NCBI GenBank assembly: GCA_963717155.1
Contig: OY970326.1
Span: 1,674,001 to 1,738,000, forward strand
Reading direction: 5' to 3'
Origin: G963717155 sp963717155
GTDB taxonomy: Bacteria; Actinomycetota; Thermoleophilia; Gaiellales; JALYLC01
Length of the DNA stretch: 64,000 bases
The notes under the pieces were generated by a model that was given only the letters and a program-made list of their open reading frames with translations, had not been told where the DNA came from and searched no databases. A program made the position numbers and the translations under genes. Below, piece by piece: positions 11,239 to 21,451 of the stretch; within the stretch, counting starts at the first letter, position 1; the number at the start of each line of letters is the position of its first letter.

Positions 11239-12747
11239 TCAGCCGAGCGGGTCGACGCGGAAGTCGTCGAAACGGAAGTTGCAGTTGTCGCCCCGGATGC
11301 CGACGCGGCCCGGACTCGTGATGGGCGGGCCGCCGATGCCCTTGTCGACAGCGTCGACGACGAGCTGGCCGCCAGAGTAGAGGTCGATCGTGACTGACCC
11401 GTCCGCATTCGTCCTGACGGTCGCCCTGATCGACTGCCAGGTGTTGTACGGCACCGGGTGGGATACGTAGCTGGTGAGCTCGTAGTAGGTCCCGCCATTG
11501 TCGGGGCCACCCGGCACCTTCTTCTTGATCACCGCGGTGCCGTCTCGCCGGTTGATGCTCGCGTAGTAGAGCGAGAACTCCGACTGGTAGCGCAGGAAGA
11601 TGTGAATGCCATCCCAGTCGACCGCCGGCGTCGACGGAGTCGTGACGAGACCCTGGTTGTCGAGACTGAGCGAGACAGCGACGTTGCCGAAGTTGCTCTG
11701 CTTCGTCACGAGCCGGAAGATCGCCGAGTCGGTGCCGTTGGTCGAGTTCGCGTTCGGTTCCTTGTCGTCGGGGATGCCGGACCAGCCCGTGTTGTCGCGG
11801 GCGAACAGCGACCCGGAGTCGAGCTGCCACTTCGGCGATACGACCGAGTCGCTCTCGCCCGGGTCGTAGTAGGCGTACTCGTTGGTGATCAGGCCGTCCG
11901 GCTCGCTGAACTGGTCGATGAAGAGCGGCGAGCCCGAGGGAGGCGTGGGCGTGGGCGCGGTCGTCGTGCTTGACGGGACCGTTGTGGTATTCGTCGGCTT
12001 CGATGCCGGGATCGTGGTTCCCGGACTCGGGGCGCTGTCGCCCGGCGCGGTCGAGGCAGCGGGCGCGATGACGAACGCGAACGCCGTCCCACCGGCCGCG
12101 TGCAGATGGGGCAGCGCCGAGAGGTTGCGAACGGTGCGGGTCGCGATGGCCACGGTCAGATGGGACGGGCCGCGAGCGGACACGTAGACGCGCCGCCGCA
12201 TACCGCGAGGCGTCGTGTGGGCCGCGACCTTCGCCGTCGCGTACCCGACGACGAGCAGATCGCCAGGTCTCGCGACCTTCGGGTTCGGGCTGCTCAGCGC
12301 CCGGGTCGTCGACCACGTCGAGATCGCGGACAACGCCTGCGTGCGGTCGGCCCCACCGAGCACGAGCAACGTCGCTATCAGGGTCGCGGGCGAGCTCGCG
12401 CGGAACCGGAAGCGACGCGGATCGCTCGGGTCTGCCGGATGCACGTACAGGTACTGCGTGAGCATTCCCCTCTCCGTACGGGCGCTCGCATGCCCGATGA
12501 GCGTCCAGTGCGCGGGCGCCTGCACGTGGCCGCGGCCTGCGAAACGCGCCTCCACGACAGCTACGAGCATGTCGTGAGGCAGGACGCTCGCGGACCGCAC
12601 GACAGCGACGGAGCGGGTCTGACTCTGCACGCCCGAGCGCGCCGACCGGACCAGCACCGGAGTCCCCACTCCGGCTCCGGCGGGAGCCGCGAGGCCGGCC
12701 ATGACGATTGCCGTGCCCAGGAGCAAGTGCCAGCGAGCCATACGCAC
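11239..12747 (-). CDS. Secreted two-domain protein with C-terminal LamG/jelly-roll domain
   Basis: 502 residues. A signal peptide (HLLLGTAIVMAGLAAPAGAG) is followed by a beta-rich domain (about residues 25-245, DMLVAVVEARF and GDLLVVGYATAKV). Next comes a Thr/Pro/Ser linker (about 250-285, TTTVPSSTTTAPTPTPPSGS). The C-terminal jelly roll reads WDGIHIFLRYQSEFSLYYAS, KKKVPGGPDNGGTYYEL and GIRGDNCNFRFDDFRV. The C-terminal domain is closely similar to the facing protein at 10500-11225. Start is GTG 12747, or ATG 12741 two codons inside; no strong ribosome-binding site. It likely acts outside the cell next to the polysaccharide made by the downstream-facing operon. Catalytic function not identified. 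Confidence 0.8.
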   Translation of the reverse strand: MRMARWHLLLGTAIVMAGLAAPAGAGVGTPVLVRSARSGVQSQTRSVAVVRSASVLPHDMLVAVVEARFAGRGHVQAPAHWTLIGHASARTERGMLTQYLYVHPADPSDPRRFRFRASSPATLIATLLVLGGADRTQALSAISTWSTTRALSSPNPKVARPGDLLVVGYATAKVAAHTTPRGMRRRVYVSARGPSHLTVAIATRTVRNLSALPHLHAAGGTAFAFVIAPAASTAPGDSAPSPGTTIPASKPTNTTTVPSSTTTAPTPTPPSGSPLFIDQFSEPDGLITNEYAYYDPGESDSVVSPKWQLDSGSLFARDNTGWSGIPDDKEPNANSTNGTDSAIFRLVTKQSNFGNVAVSLSLDNQGLVTTPSTPAVDWDGIHIFLRYQSEFSLYYASINRRDGTAVIKKKVPGGPDNGGTYYELTSYVSHPVPYNTWQSIRATVRTNADGSVTIDLYSGGQLVVDAVDKGIGGPPITSPGRVGIRGDNCNFRFDDFRVDPLG

Positions 12748-12911
12748 AGGCTGACACAGGCCACCGGACTCCGCTCATCCGCGACCTCCCGGTATCGGAA
12801 GCTTTCGTGGGAACCGGTTCGCGAGTACGACGCGGACGGGCCCGCTCGTGCGAGCCGGGCGAGTCGGCGGGAGCGCCGCCTGCTGGCGACGCCCCCGCCG
12901 GTCATCCGGCT

Positions 12912-15900
12912 TCAGCTGACGGTCACCGTCCTGCTGGCGGACTGGCCGACGTTGCCGGCCTGGTCCTTGGCCTGAACGTAGATCGTGTGGACGCCACGGC
13001 CCGAGTTCCGGGTATTCCAGGTGAAGTCGAACGACGAGGCGCTGGTGCTGCTCTGCGCCCTGCCGTCGAGGTACCAGGTGACGGATGAGACGGTCGCGTT
13101 GTCCGTCGCCGTGCCCGTTACGTGGACGCTCGTGCCCGTCACGCCACCCGCGACGGGTGCCGTAATGGTCACCATGGGTGCCATGGTGTCGATCTTGAGC
13201 GCGACCGACTTCACCGCGCTGGCATTGCCCGCACCGTCGATCGCGATGAAGGCGACCGCGGTCGAGGTCGACACGACGATCGTGCCCGTGTAGGTCTGGC
13301 CGTTCGTTGGCGTCGGCGTCGTGCCGTTCGTCGTGTAGACGATGCGCGCCACACCGGAACCGGTGTCCGTGGCCGAGAGCACGACGTTCTGCGCGCTCGT
13401 CACCCAGCCCGTCGGGCACGTCGTGCCGTTACAGGTCACCTTGGTGACCGGCAGCGAGCTGTCGATCGACACCGTGAGGCGCGTGACGGCCCCTGCGTTT
13501 CCTGCCGTGTCGTAGGAGCGGAAGCGCAGGTTGGTTGTCGACGTGATCGACAGCGTGTGGGTGTAGGTCGTCCCGTTGGTCGTCGTCGGGTCCGTGCCGT
13601 TCGTCGTGTAGCGGACGCTTGCGATGCCCGATCCTGCATCGCTCGCCGTGAGGGCGACGGTCGTCGGCGACGGGTACCAGGCCGCGGCGCAGCTCGCGCC
13701 GTTGCACGTCGCGCTTGCCGTGGGGGCGGTGACGTCGACCTTGAGCGGCAGCGACGAGATCGCCGATGCGTTGCCGGCCTGGTCGTAGGCGCGGTACTTG
13801 ACGGTTGCGGTGGCGCCGACGACGAACGGGCCGGAGTACGTGGATCCGTTCGTAAGCGTCGGCGAGCTGCCGTCTAGCGTGTAGACGATCGTGGACACGC
13901 CAGAGCCTGCGTCGGTGGCCTTCAGGGTGACGGTCACCGGCGTCGTCGACCAGCCTGTCGGGCAGGCCGTCGCGCAGGTGGCGGTGACGACCGGCGCCGT
14001 GCCGTCGACCTGCACGTTCAGGGACTGTACGGGCTCGGCGTTGCCGGAGTTGTCGTAACTCCGGAACTCGAGCCTCGTCGTCAAGCCGACCGCGATCGGC
14101 CCGCTGTAGACGGTGCCGTGCGTGGTGGTCGGATCGCTGCCGTCGGTCGTGTACACCGTCTCGGCGACGCCGCTCGCGTCATCCGTGGCGGCGAGCGTCA
14201 CGGTGAGCGGACCGGAGTGCCACGTGGCACACGCTCCATCGGAACAGCTGGCGGTCGTGGCCGGCGGGGCCGTGTCCGCCGGGGTGGTGCGCACGTTGAG
14301 CGCGATCGAGTTCGGCGCCTCCGCGTTGCCGGCGAGGTCGTAGGCCCGATAGGTCACGGTCGTGTTGTCCGCGAGCGCGAACGGGCCGGTGTACACGGTG
14401 GCGGACGCCGGCGTCGGGATCGAGCCGTCGGTGGTGTACAGGATCTGTGCGACCCCCGAGCCGGCATCCGTCGCGCCAAGCGCAACGTTGAGCGGCGAGG
14501 AGTACGTCGCCGAGGCGCTGCACGGCACGCCGTTGCAGGTCGCCGACGAGCCGGGTGGGGTGCCGTCGATCAAGATCGAGATCGCGTTCACGGGTTCGGC
14601 GTTGCCGGCGAGGTCATAGGAGCGGAACTCGAGCTGGGTGGTCGTCGAGACCTGGATCGGGCCTGACGCGACAGCGCTTGCTGCGGTCGGGTTGCTGCCG
14701 TCGAGGGTATAGACCGTCTTGGCGACGCCCGAGGCGTCATCCGTGGCGGCGAGCGTCACCGAGACCGGGCCCGTCGACCAGCCGGTGCCGCAGGCCCCGC
14801 CGCCGCAGGTCGCGGTCGTCGCCGGTGCAACGGTGTCGATGCGGACTGCCGCCTCGGCTACGTCGCTCATGTTGCCGACGAGATCGATCGCCCGGAAGTG
14901 CAGGGCCGCGGTCGACGAACACCGAGAACGGTGCGACGTAGACCGTGCCGTTGGAGGCGGTCGGGATCGAGCCGTCGAGCGTGTAGACGATGCGATCGAC
15001 GCCCGAGCCCGAGTCGGTGGCCGAAAGGGCCACGGTGACGGGGAGGCTCCTCCAGGTTCCGTCGCAGGCGGCGCCACCGCAGCTGATGCTCTCGCCGGGT
15101 GCGACGTCGTCGATCGAGACAGGCACGGAGTTGACGCCCTCCGAGTTGCCGGCGACGTCATACGCGCGGAAGTTCAGCGTGCTCGTCGTCGAGAGTGCGA
15201 ACGGAGCCGAGTACCAGGTGCCGTTCGTCAGCGTGGGCGTCGAGCCGTCAGTCGTGTAGACGATCTGCGAAACACCCGACCCGGCGTCCGTGGCCGACAG
15301 CGCCACGAGCGTGCCCGCCGCATGCCAGCCGGCGCAGCTCAGGCCTCCACATGTGACCGACGAGACCGGAGGCGTCGTGTCGGCCTGGCCGTTCGCGACC
15401 GTCACGAGCGACGAGGCGGAGATCGTCGAGTTGCCCGCCGTATCGACGGCGCGAGCGGCGATCGATGCCGTTCCGTCGATGGTCAGCGAGTTCCACGAGT
15501 AGCTGAAGGGCGGGGTCGTCGAGGACGCGACGACGTTGCCGTTGACGATGAAGTCGACCCGCGCGATACCCGAGGCATCCGCCGCGTCGGCGGTGAGCGG
15601 TACGGAGCTGCCGCTCACGGTCGAGCCGTCCGCCGGCGCTGTGAGCGCGACGGTCGGGGGGGTCTGGTCGGTATCGCCGAGCGAGAAGTTGTCCATGGAC
15701 AACGTGCCGACCGCGCGCAGCGAGATGCCGATGCTGAGGGCCGTCGTACCGGCCGGAACCGCTGGGGTCGTGAAGGTGGTCTTGGTCCAGACCGAGGTGT
15801 TCGGGAGAGCGGCTGCCTGCTGGGCGAAGAACACCCAGGTGCCAGCCGCGTTACGCGTGTACACGACGATGCGGGAGTTGCCGGTCGTCTTGTACCAGGC

Positions 15901-18009
15901 GGAGATGTTGTAGGTGTGACCCGGCGTAACGGTCGGCGAGCATGCGCCCAGGTCCTGGCGGGTGATCAGCCGGCGGTCGCCGTCGGAGAACGTCGACATC
16001 GTGAGCTGTTCGCCGAATGCGCCGTCCTCGGCGTCGCTCGAGCGCGTCCACGTCGCCGTGTTGTTGCCGTAGCCGCCGAGCTGCCAGCAGTCCGGCGTCA
16101 GGTCGTTGTTGGCGTCCACCTCGAGCGAGGGGTTCTGGAGCAGGTTCGCGCCGGCGGCAGGAGGCGGCGCCGGAGGTCCGGCGACACCGGGCTTGACCGG
16201 GCCACCGATCACGTCGCCGATCTCCTGTACGACGGTGCCGTGCGCCGCGCGGGGCTGGAGCCAGTCGAGGAACGCGCCGAGGGTCGCCGGTGTGACGCAG
16301 TACTCGTCCGTGCCGCAGTCATCCTGCACGTGATGCATGACGATTGGCACGAGGCCACCACCGTGCTGCTCGGCTGCGGTCACGTAGCCCTCGATCTGCG
16401 CGAGGCTCATGTCGGACTTGATCGAGTCGGGCGTCGGGATCTGGTACGGGTCGACCGGAGGAACGGCCGACGCGTAGCCGCAGCCGGAGCACGAGGTCGG
16501 GGTCACGAGGCCGCCGATGGTGCGCGCGTTGTCGTAGCCGCAGCTCTGGGCGATGCCCTCCGTCTGAGCGTTGAAATCACCGTAGGGGTACGCGAACGAG
16601 CGGACTGGAAAGCCGTCGGCGAGCAACGCCACGCGGTCGTTGCAGATCTGCCGCGTCTGCTCGGCGACGTCGAGCGTCGGAAGGTCAGCGTGCGTCACGG
16701 TGTGGCCGGCGATCTCGTTGCCGTCCGACTGCAGCGCCTGGATCTGGCCGACGGTCATGTAGTTCGCGGCGTTGATGCGACCGCTGTTGATGTAGAAGGT
16801 CGCGTTCATGCCGTGGCTCGCGAGCATGGAACGCACCGAGTACTGGTCGGCGTCACCGTCGTCGAAGCCGAGCGAGACGATCGTCCGTTGCTGCTGGACC
16901 GCGTTCTGGACGGTGACCGTGCGCGAGCTGGTCGTCGCGTTTCCGGCGGCGTCGTAAGCCTCAGCGGACACGGTGTAGCTGCCGTTCGGCATCGCGCTCG
17001 TGTCCCAGCTGGCGGTGTAGGGGCTGCTCGCAGTCGTGCCGATCAGCGTCCCGCCACGGTAGAACTCGACCTTGCTGACGCCGACGTTGTCGCTGGCGGA
17101 CGCGGCAAGCGACACGGTGCCGCTGACGGTCGAGCCGTCGGCCGGCGCCGTCAGCGAGACGGTCGGGGCGGTGGTGTCGGAGGAGACGCCCTGCAGAGCC
17201 TGTGCGGTCGTGCGGACGACGGTGCCGTTCGCGGCGCGCGGCGCGAGCCACGCGAGTAGACCCTGCATCGTGGCCGGAGTGGTCGAGTAGATGTCGCAAT
17301 CGGCGCCTGCGCAGATGTGATGGATGACGATCTGCACGTAGCCGCCGCCGTGCTGCTCCGCCTGGGTGACGTACCCCTCGAGCGTTGCGAGCGTGGTGGT
17401 GGACTCGGCGTTCTCGGGCGTCCGGGTCAGGTAGGGATCGGCGGCCGGCAGTGTCTCCGCGTACGGGCAGCTCGTCGCGTTGAAGGTACAACCGTCCGGG
17501 GAGACGATTCCGCTGACGCCGCGGGCAGAGCTGTAGCCGCAGTTCTGCGCGATCTGCTCGATCGCCGCGTTCGTGTGTCCGTACGGGTACGCGAAGTCCG
17601 TGACCGTGTATCCCTGGTTGACGAGCGCGGTACGGTCGTCACAGATCTCGGTCGTCGCCTGCGCGGTGGTCAGAGTCGTGAGATCAGGGTGATGCAGCGT
17701 GTGGCCGCCGATCTCGTTGCCCGCGGCAGCGAGATCGTGCACCTGTGCCATCGTCATGTAGTAGCCACTCGTGCCGAGCTCGGCCGAGTTGACGTAGAAC
17801 GTCGCGTGCAGACCGTGCTGCTGGAACCACGGCAGCACCTGGTACTGATCGCTCAGCCCGTCGTCGAACGAGATCGTCACGACGGTTGGAGCCGACGGTG
17901 CGGCTCCAGCGGTGGCGAGGACGCCGAGGCCGGCAAGGGCTGCAAGCGACAGCATCAGTGCGAGCATGCGCGCCCGACTCGAGCGTGGGCGGACGGACAA
18001 GCGTTTCAT
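12912..18009 (-). CDS. Giant secreted tandem polysaccharide deacetylase with eight Cys-pair repeats (one frameshift)
   Basis: Starts at ATG 18009, overlapping the upstream deacetylase stop as ATGA, with GGAGAA just before it. About 1,698 residues after removing one extra T near 14,913. Order: signal peptide (1-38); NodB domain 1 (TISFDDGLSDQY, GHTLHHPDL, FAYPYGHTN); Ig-like domain (VSLTAPADGSTVSG); NodB domain 2 (SLGFDDGDADQY, GHTVTHADL, FAYPYGDFN); carbohydrate-binding-like jelly roll (NLLQNPSLEVDANNDL); Ig-like domain; eight repeats of about 90 residues of chitobiase C-terminal type (YTTDGSxPT, FRAYDxAGN), each opening with a CxxxxC pair; final Ig-like domain. Both NodB domains keep the Asp-Asp and His-x-x-x-His metal motifs of CE4 deacetylases. 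It probably removes acetyl groups from an extracellular N-acetylglucosamine-type polymer and anchors to it. Confidence 0.85.
13200..15380 (-). repeat. Eight tandem Ig/chitobiase-C-like coding repeats with Cys pairs
   Basis: Inside the giant deacetylase gene, units of about 265-285 bp encode domains opening with a Cys pair (TCGGLSC, SCGGAAC, TCGGGAC, TCNGVPC, SCSDGAC, TCATAC, TCNGASC, TCNGTTC). Each is followed by LSATDxGSGVxxIVYTTDGS and FRAYDxAGN. The repeats differ enough at DNA level to be old, and they keep the protein motif. They probably form a rod of disulfide-stabilised Ig folds. Confidence 0.8.
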
Positions 18010-19682
18010 GACTTTCTCCAGATCCTTCGGCCGGTCCGTGAGGACGCACTGCCTGTATGAGTCGAGCCGTTGGACGGCCGGGTGCGAACAGATGGTGTTG
18101 CGGGTCGGGTTACGGTGGCGGACGAGCACTTCAGCCGAGCCCTGGCGGCCGGCACCGAGGTCGTCGTCGTCTCCACGAGCTTCTGCAGGACGGGCCTGGG
18201 CGACGACGAGCTGTCGCGCCACGCGCCGATGCCGATGCCAGTGCCAACGGCCGTCGCGATCCTGACCGTGGCGGCCCGGCGATCGTCCACGGCGACCATC
18301 AACGTGGTGCCGCGGTAGGTGACGGCTACGTGATGGGACGACGCCGGCGTGAGCGCGCAGCTCAGGCTCGTCGTCGCACGGATGCGCAACGTGGTCGGGC
18401 CGATGGTGACCGTAGCGGGCAGCCGGTTGCCGTCGGGCCGGACGACGAGGGAGAGCGCGGCGCCCATCGCCGCCGTGCCGAGGTGCGACGCGACGACGTG
18501 CAGGGTCGCGTCATGCACCGGCAGCGCGTTCTTCGGGGCCCAGTGAGCCGAGATCCAGGTGCGCCTCGGCGGCGCGAAACGCAGGCCGCCGCGCAGGCTG
18601 ACGCCCGACCTCAGGGCGCGCTGGTCGACGACCCAGTTCGAGATCGGGCGCGCCAGGTTGCCGGTCTGCGATCGCGGGGCATGCGTCGCCAGATCCGTGA
18701 ACAGCCCCTGCGCCGTGGTGTTCGAGCGGACGAGGAAGCGCGGAAGCTCGTAGCGCGTCGCCATGGCCCGCGACACGTACTGGCTGCCCGCGCTGTCGAC
18801 CAGCGACGCAGTGAAGCGCTCCGCCACCAGCCGGTACAGGATCGGGATGACTCGGAGATCGTTCGTCGGCGTCGTCGCGGCCGAGAACGGGAACGCGAAG
18901 AGGCCGGGATCGACACCGAGCGCGCGCAGCTTCTGGATGCAGCGATCGAGGTCGTCGCGTACGCGGGTCGTGTACCCGGCGAGCGTCTCGTACCGGTTCT
19001 CGCTCGACAGCCACTCGCGAGTCGTGAGAAACGGTCCGAGCGAGCCGCCCGGCGACGCCGTGACCGAGTGGTGGCCGTTGTCCGTGTGCGCCTCGAGATC
19101 CCAGCGGCCCGAGTCGCGCAGGGCCTTCAGCTCGCTCTCGTCAAGGTAGTACGGGGCGTGCCGGCCGATCTCCGACGTGATGATGAAGGCCACGGCGTGC
19201 ATGCTGTAGCGGGCGAGCACCGGGTCGGCCGCGCGCCAGGTCGACGATGCGCCGTCGTCGAACGTGAGCATGATCGGCTTCCTGGGCAACGTGCCCTCGC
19301 CCCTGAGGAAGCGCTCGAACTGCCGGGCGGTGATGGTCGTGAAGCCTGCCGCGTGAATGGTCGCGATCTGCGTTGCGAACTGCTGCGGGGAGACCGCGTA
19401 CCTCGAGCCCGAGTCCGAGATGTCGTGGTACGTCACGACAGGCACGGCGCCCTTGTAGGACGTGAACGCCCGGAGCCTGGCGAGCGCGTCCGGCGCCAGC
19501 CGCACCGTCGGCACCACCATCTGCGTCTGCCGCGGCGAATCCGAGAGCGACTCGTGCACGAACACGCCGGCCGGAACCACGACGATGATCGCCGAGAGTA
19601 GACCGCCGCCGAGCCGGCGCATCGTCGTGCGCACCCGGAGCAGGCGGATCGCGCTGGAGGTGCGTCCGGAACGCTCGCTCAC
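18006..19682 (-). CDS. Membrane-anchored polysaccharide deacetylase with C-terminal LamG-like domain
   Basis: 558 residues. Start GTG 19682 overlaps the glycosyltransferase stop (GTGA). After a short basic tail there is one membrane segment (about 24-43, GGGLLSAIIVVVPAGVFVH), so the protein is anchored with its bulk outside. The CE4/PgaB-like domain has VVTYHDISDSG, IMLTFDDGASSTW (Asp-Asp motif), and EAHTDNGHHSV (metal-binding His). From about residue 400 a jelly-roll domain (ALSLVVRPDGNRLP, GIGIGAWRDSS) is followed by a Ser/Thr/Arg-rich tail of unclear value. It probably de-N-acetylates the polymer as it leaves the cell, working with the neighbouring synthase and the giant deacetylase. Confidence 0.85.
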   Translation of the reverse strand: MSERSGRTSSAIRLLRVRTTMRRLGGGLLSAIIVVVPAGVFVHESLSDSPRQTQMVVPTVRLAPDALARLRAFTSYKGAVPVVTYHDISDSGSRYAVSPQQFATQIATIHAAGFTTITARQFERFLRGEGTLPRKPIMLTFDDGASSTWRAADPVLARYSMHAVAFIITSEIGRHAPYYLDESELKALRDSGRWDLEAHTDNGHHSVTASPGGSLGPFLTTREWLSSENRYETLAGYTTRVRDDLDRCIQKLRALGVDPGLFAFPFSAATTPTNDLRVIPILYRLVAERFTASLVDSAGSQYVSRAMATRYELPRFLVRSNTTAQGLFTDLATHAPRSQTGNLARPISNWVVDQRALRSGVSLRGGLRFAPPRRTWISAHWAPKNALPVHDATLHVVASHLGTAAMGAALSLVVRPDGNRLPATVTIGPTTLRIRATTSLSCALTPASSHHVAVTYRGTTLMVAVDDRRAATVRIATAVGTGIGIGAWRDSSSSPRPVLQKLVETTTTSVPAARARLKCSSATVTRPATPSVRTRPSNGSTHTGSASSRTGRRIWRKS

Positions 19683-21109
19683 GCCGCGACCTCCACGCCG
19701 GCCAGCACGACTCCGGGTGTCTCGTGCAGCTCGTGCGCAACGGCGGCTGCCGGGGCACGCGTGCCCCAGGCGCCGTCGCGGATGCGCAGGATCGCCCAGT
19801 AGATCTGGGGGGCGAAGAACGCGTAGAAGAACGTGGCGGCGATCGTCGCGCGCCACATGCCGTCGCCGCGCAGCGCCCGGTAGAGCAGGGCGTAGGCCGA
19901 CGACATCATGTACAGCGCGAGCAGGTAGAAGATCGGGAAGGTGCCCGTGATGCTCGGATAGATGAGGAGGTTGAACACCATCACGCAGGGTCCGAGGTAG
20001 CCCGAGAACGTCTGGATGAGGACAGCCGGGAAGGCGAGCGGGCGCGTCCGCCAGATGTGCGAGGCGAGGATCAGCCCCTCCCTGCTCCACGACTTCTTCC
20101 AGCGCAGCTGCTGGCGGAAGAACTTGCCGTACTGGTCAGGCGCGTCGGTCCATGCCTCGGCGAGCGCCTGGTAGCGCGCCTTGAACCCGTTGCGCAGCAG
20201 CATGTTGGTCAGCGAGCGGTCGTCGCCGTGCGTGCACGGAGCGCCGAGGAAGGTCTGGAACTCCCACCTCTCGAGCACCGGCACCACCGCATCGCGCCGG
20301 TAGGCGGCGAAGCACCCCGAACAGCAGGTCACGGCGCCGACCATCGACTCTGCCGTCTTGAGCAGCTGGAAGGAGACGTAGTAGCGGGCGGCCTGCATGC
20401 GCGTCAGCAGGTTCCGGTGCGCGTTGCGCACGTACGTCAGCCCGCTGACGGCTGCCACGCCCGACTCGGCGAAGGGCTGCACGAGGTGGTATATGGCGCG
20501 GGGTGCCGGCACCGAGTCGGAGTCGACGAAGACCAGCACATCGGCAGACGTCCGGCGGATGCCCTCCGCCATGGCGGCGCGCTTGCCCTGGTTCGAACCG
20601 AGATCGACGCACTGGACCGCGCCGTCCGGGTACTCCGCGGCGGCCGCGACCATGTGCTCCCAGGTGTCGTCGGTCGATCCGTCGTTGATCACGACGACCT
20701 CGATCCGATCCTGGGGATAGTCGATGCCCATGCAGCCGTGGATGGTTCGGCGCACCGCGTCGCCCTCGTTGAACGAAGGGACGATGATGGCGATCGAAGG
20801 TGTGATTCCCGCGTCCTTGGGTGCGCGGTAGAGCGCCGCGAGGAGGAACCGCGAGAGGACATACCCCGTGACGACCACGGTGTACACCGACGCGAAGCTG
20901 CCCCAGCCGTATCGGCTGAAGCGGTGATAGATGTGCCACGAGATGAGCGCGCAGAGCGCGAGCACCATGAGGGCGGCAACGCTGCGGAACCATCGCTGCG
21001 AACGCGACTCCTGTAGGGCATCCAGTGGTGTGAGGTGGCGTGCCCGCTGAAGCTCGGCGTCGCCACCGAGAGCCCGCCAGAACGGCGTGCGGACGCCTTC
21101 GTCGCTCAC
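19679..21109 (-). CDS. Processive family 2 glycosyltransferase, NodC/hyaluronan-synthase-like
   Basis: 476 residues from GTG 21109. Two N-terminal membrane segments (about 44-60 and 71-90) precede a GT2 domain with IAIIVPSFNEG, VINDGSTDDT, VFVDSDSVP (DxD metal site), CSGCFAAYRRD, GDDRSLTN and QQLRWKKSW. Several membrane segments follow to the C-terminus. The GDDR...QQxRW pair is the signature of processive synthases such as HasA, NodC and PgaC, which polymerise UDP-N-acetylglucosamine (with or without glucuronate) and push the chain through the membrane. With two deacetylases in the same overlapping operon, the product is probably a partially deacetylated poly-N-acetylhexosamine. The sugar is not proven. 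Confidence 0.9.
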   Translation of the reverse strand: MSDEGVRTPFWRALGGDAELQRARHLTPLDALQESRSQRWFRSVAALMVLALCALISWHIYHRFSRYGWGSFASVYTVVVTGYVLSRFLLAALYRAPKDAGITPSIAIIVPSFNEGDAVRRTIHGCMGIDYPQDRIEVVVINDGSTDDTWEHMVAAAAEYPDGAVQCVDLGSNQGKRAAMAEGIRRTSADVLVFVDSDSVPAPRAIYHLVQPFAESGVAAVSGLTYVRNAHRNLLTRMQAARYYVSFQLLKTAESMVGAVTCCSGCFAAYRRDAVVPVLERWEFQTFLGAPCTHGDDRSLTNMLLRNGFKARYQALAEAWTDAPDQYGKFFRQQLRWKKSWSREGLILASHIWRTRPLAFPAVLIQTFSGYLGPCVMVFNLLIYPSITGTFPIFYLLALYMMSSAYALLYRALRGDGMWRATIAATFFYAFFAPQIYWAILRIRDGAWGTRAPAAAVAHELHETPGVVLAGVEVAA

Positions 21110-21451
21110 ACCGGCATGCGGCGTGGCAATCGTCAGATTTTTCCTATCCAGGCCGAAGCCCCGCAGATCGTGCCTCGCCCTCGAGTCAGGACGGGCTAGC
21201 TGCGGAGCAGCGGCATAAGTGCAGATTCCTTATGAAAGTGGAAGTGGCTACCCGGTTATACGAACGTCGTTCGAGGTATGTTGGGACCGCGCCTTCAGGC
21301 GGATCGGGTTCCTGCTCGATCTGGGATATACGCGACGATGGGGCACTCGTGCAACACGTTCTGCCGCTCACTCCGAGAGCTGCGCCGCTTGCCTTCAGCA
21401 TTGCCGAAACGGACGAATCTTTTCGTCGAGTGGAGTTTTAAATAGATTAGG
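21110..21451. other. Intergenic leader of the polysaccharide operon
   Basis: About 340 bases without a credible gene and clearly lower in GC than the surroundings. It holds a promoter-like pair on the minus strand (21325-21354), a 13-bp palindrome (CGAACG-T-CGTTCG, 21261-21273) and an AT-rich stretch at 21435-21450. It is a long untranslated leader or regulatory region for the synthase operon. Confidence 0.5.
21325..21354 (-). promoter_or_regulatory. Possible sigma-A-type promoter for the polysaccharide operon
   Basis: On the minus strand TTGCAC (21354-21349) and TATATC (21330-21325) are separated by 18 bases. They lie about 215 bases upstream of the GTG start of the synthase. The match is good by eye, but no start site is known. 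Confidence 0.35.

Noticed and set aside
14719..17259. Plus-strand open frame of about 846 codons opposite the giant deacetylase
   Set aside because: Composition is typical of an antisense shadow; the minus strand carries intact NodB and Ig motifs.
21261..21273. Palindrome CGAACG-T-CGTTCG considered as a LexA (SOS) box
   Set aside because: The actinobacterial SOS box has GAAC and GTTC separated by four bases; here there are three, and no SOS-type gene follows. It may still bind another regulator.
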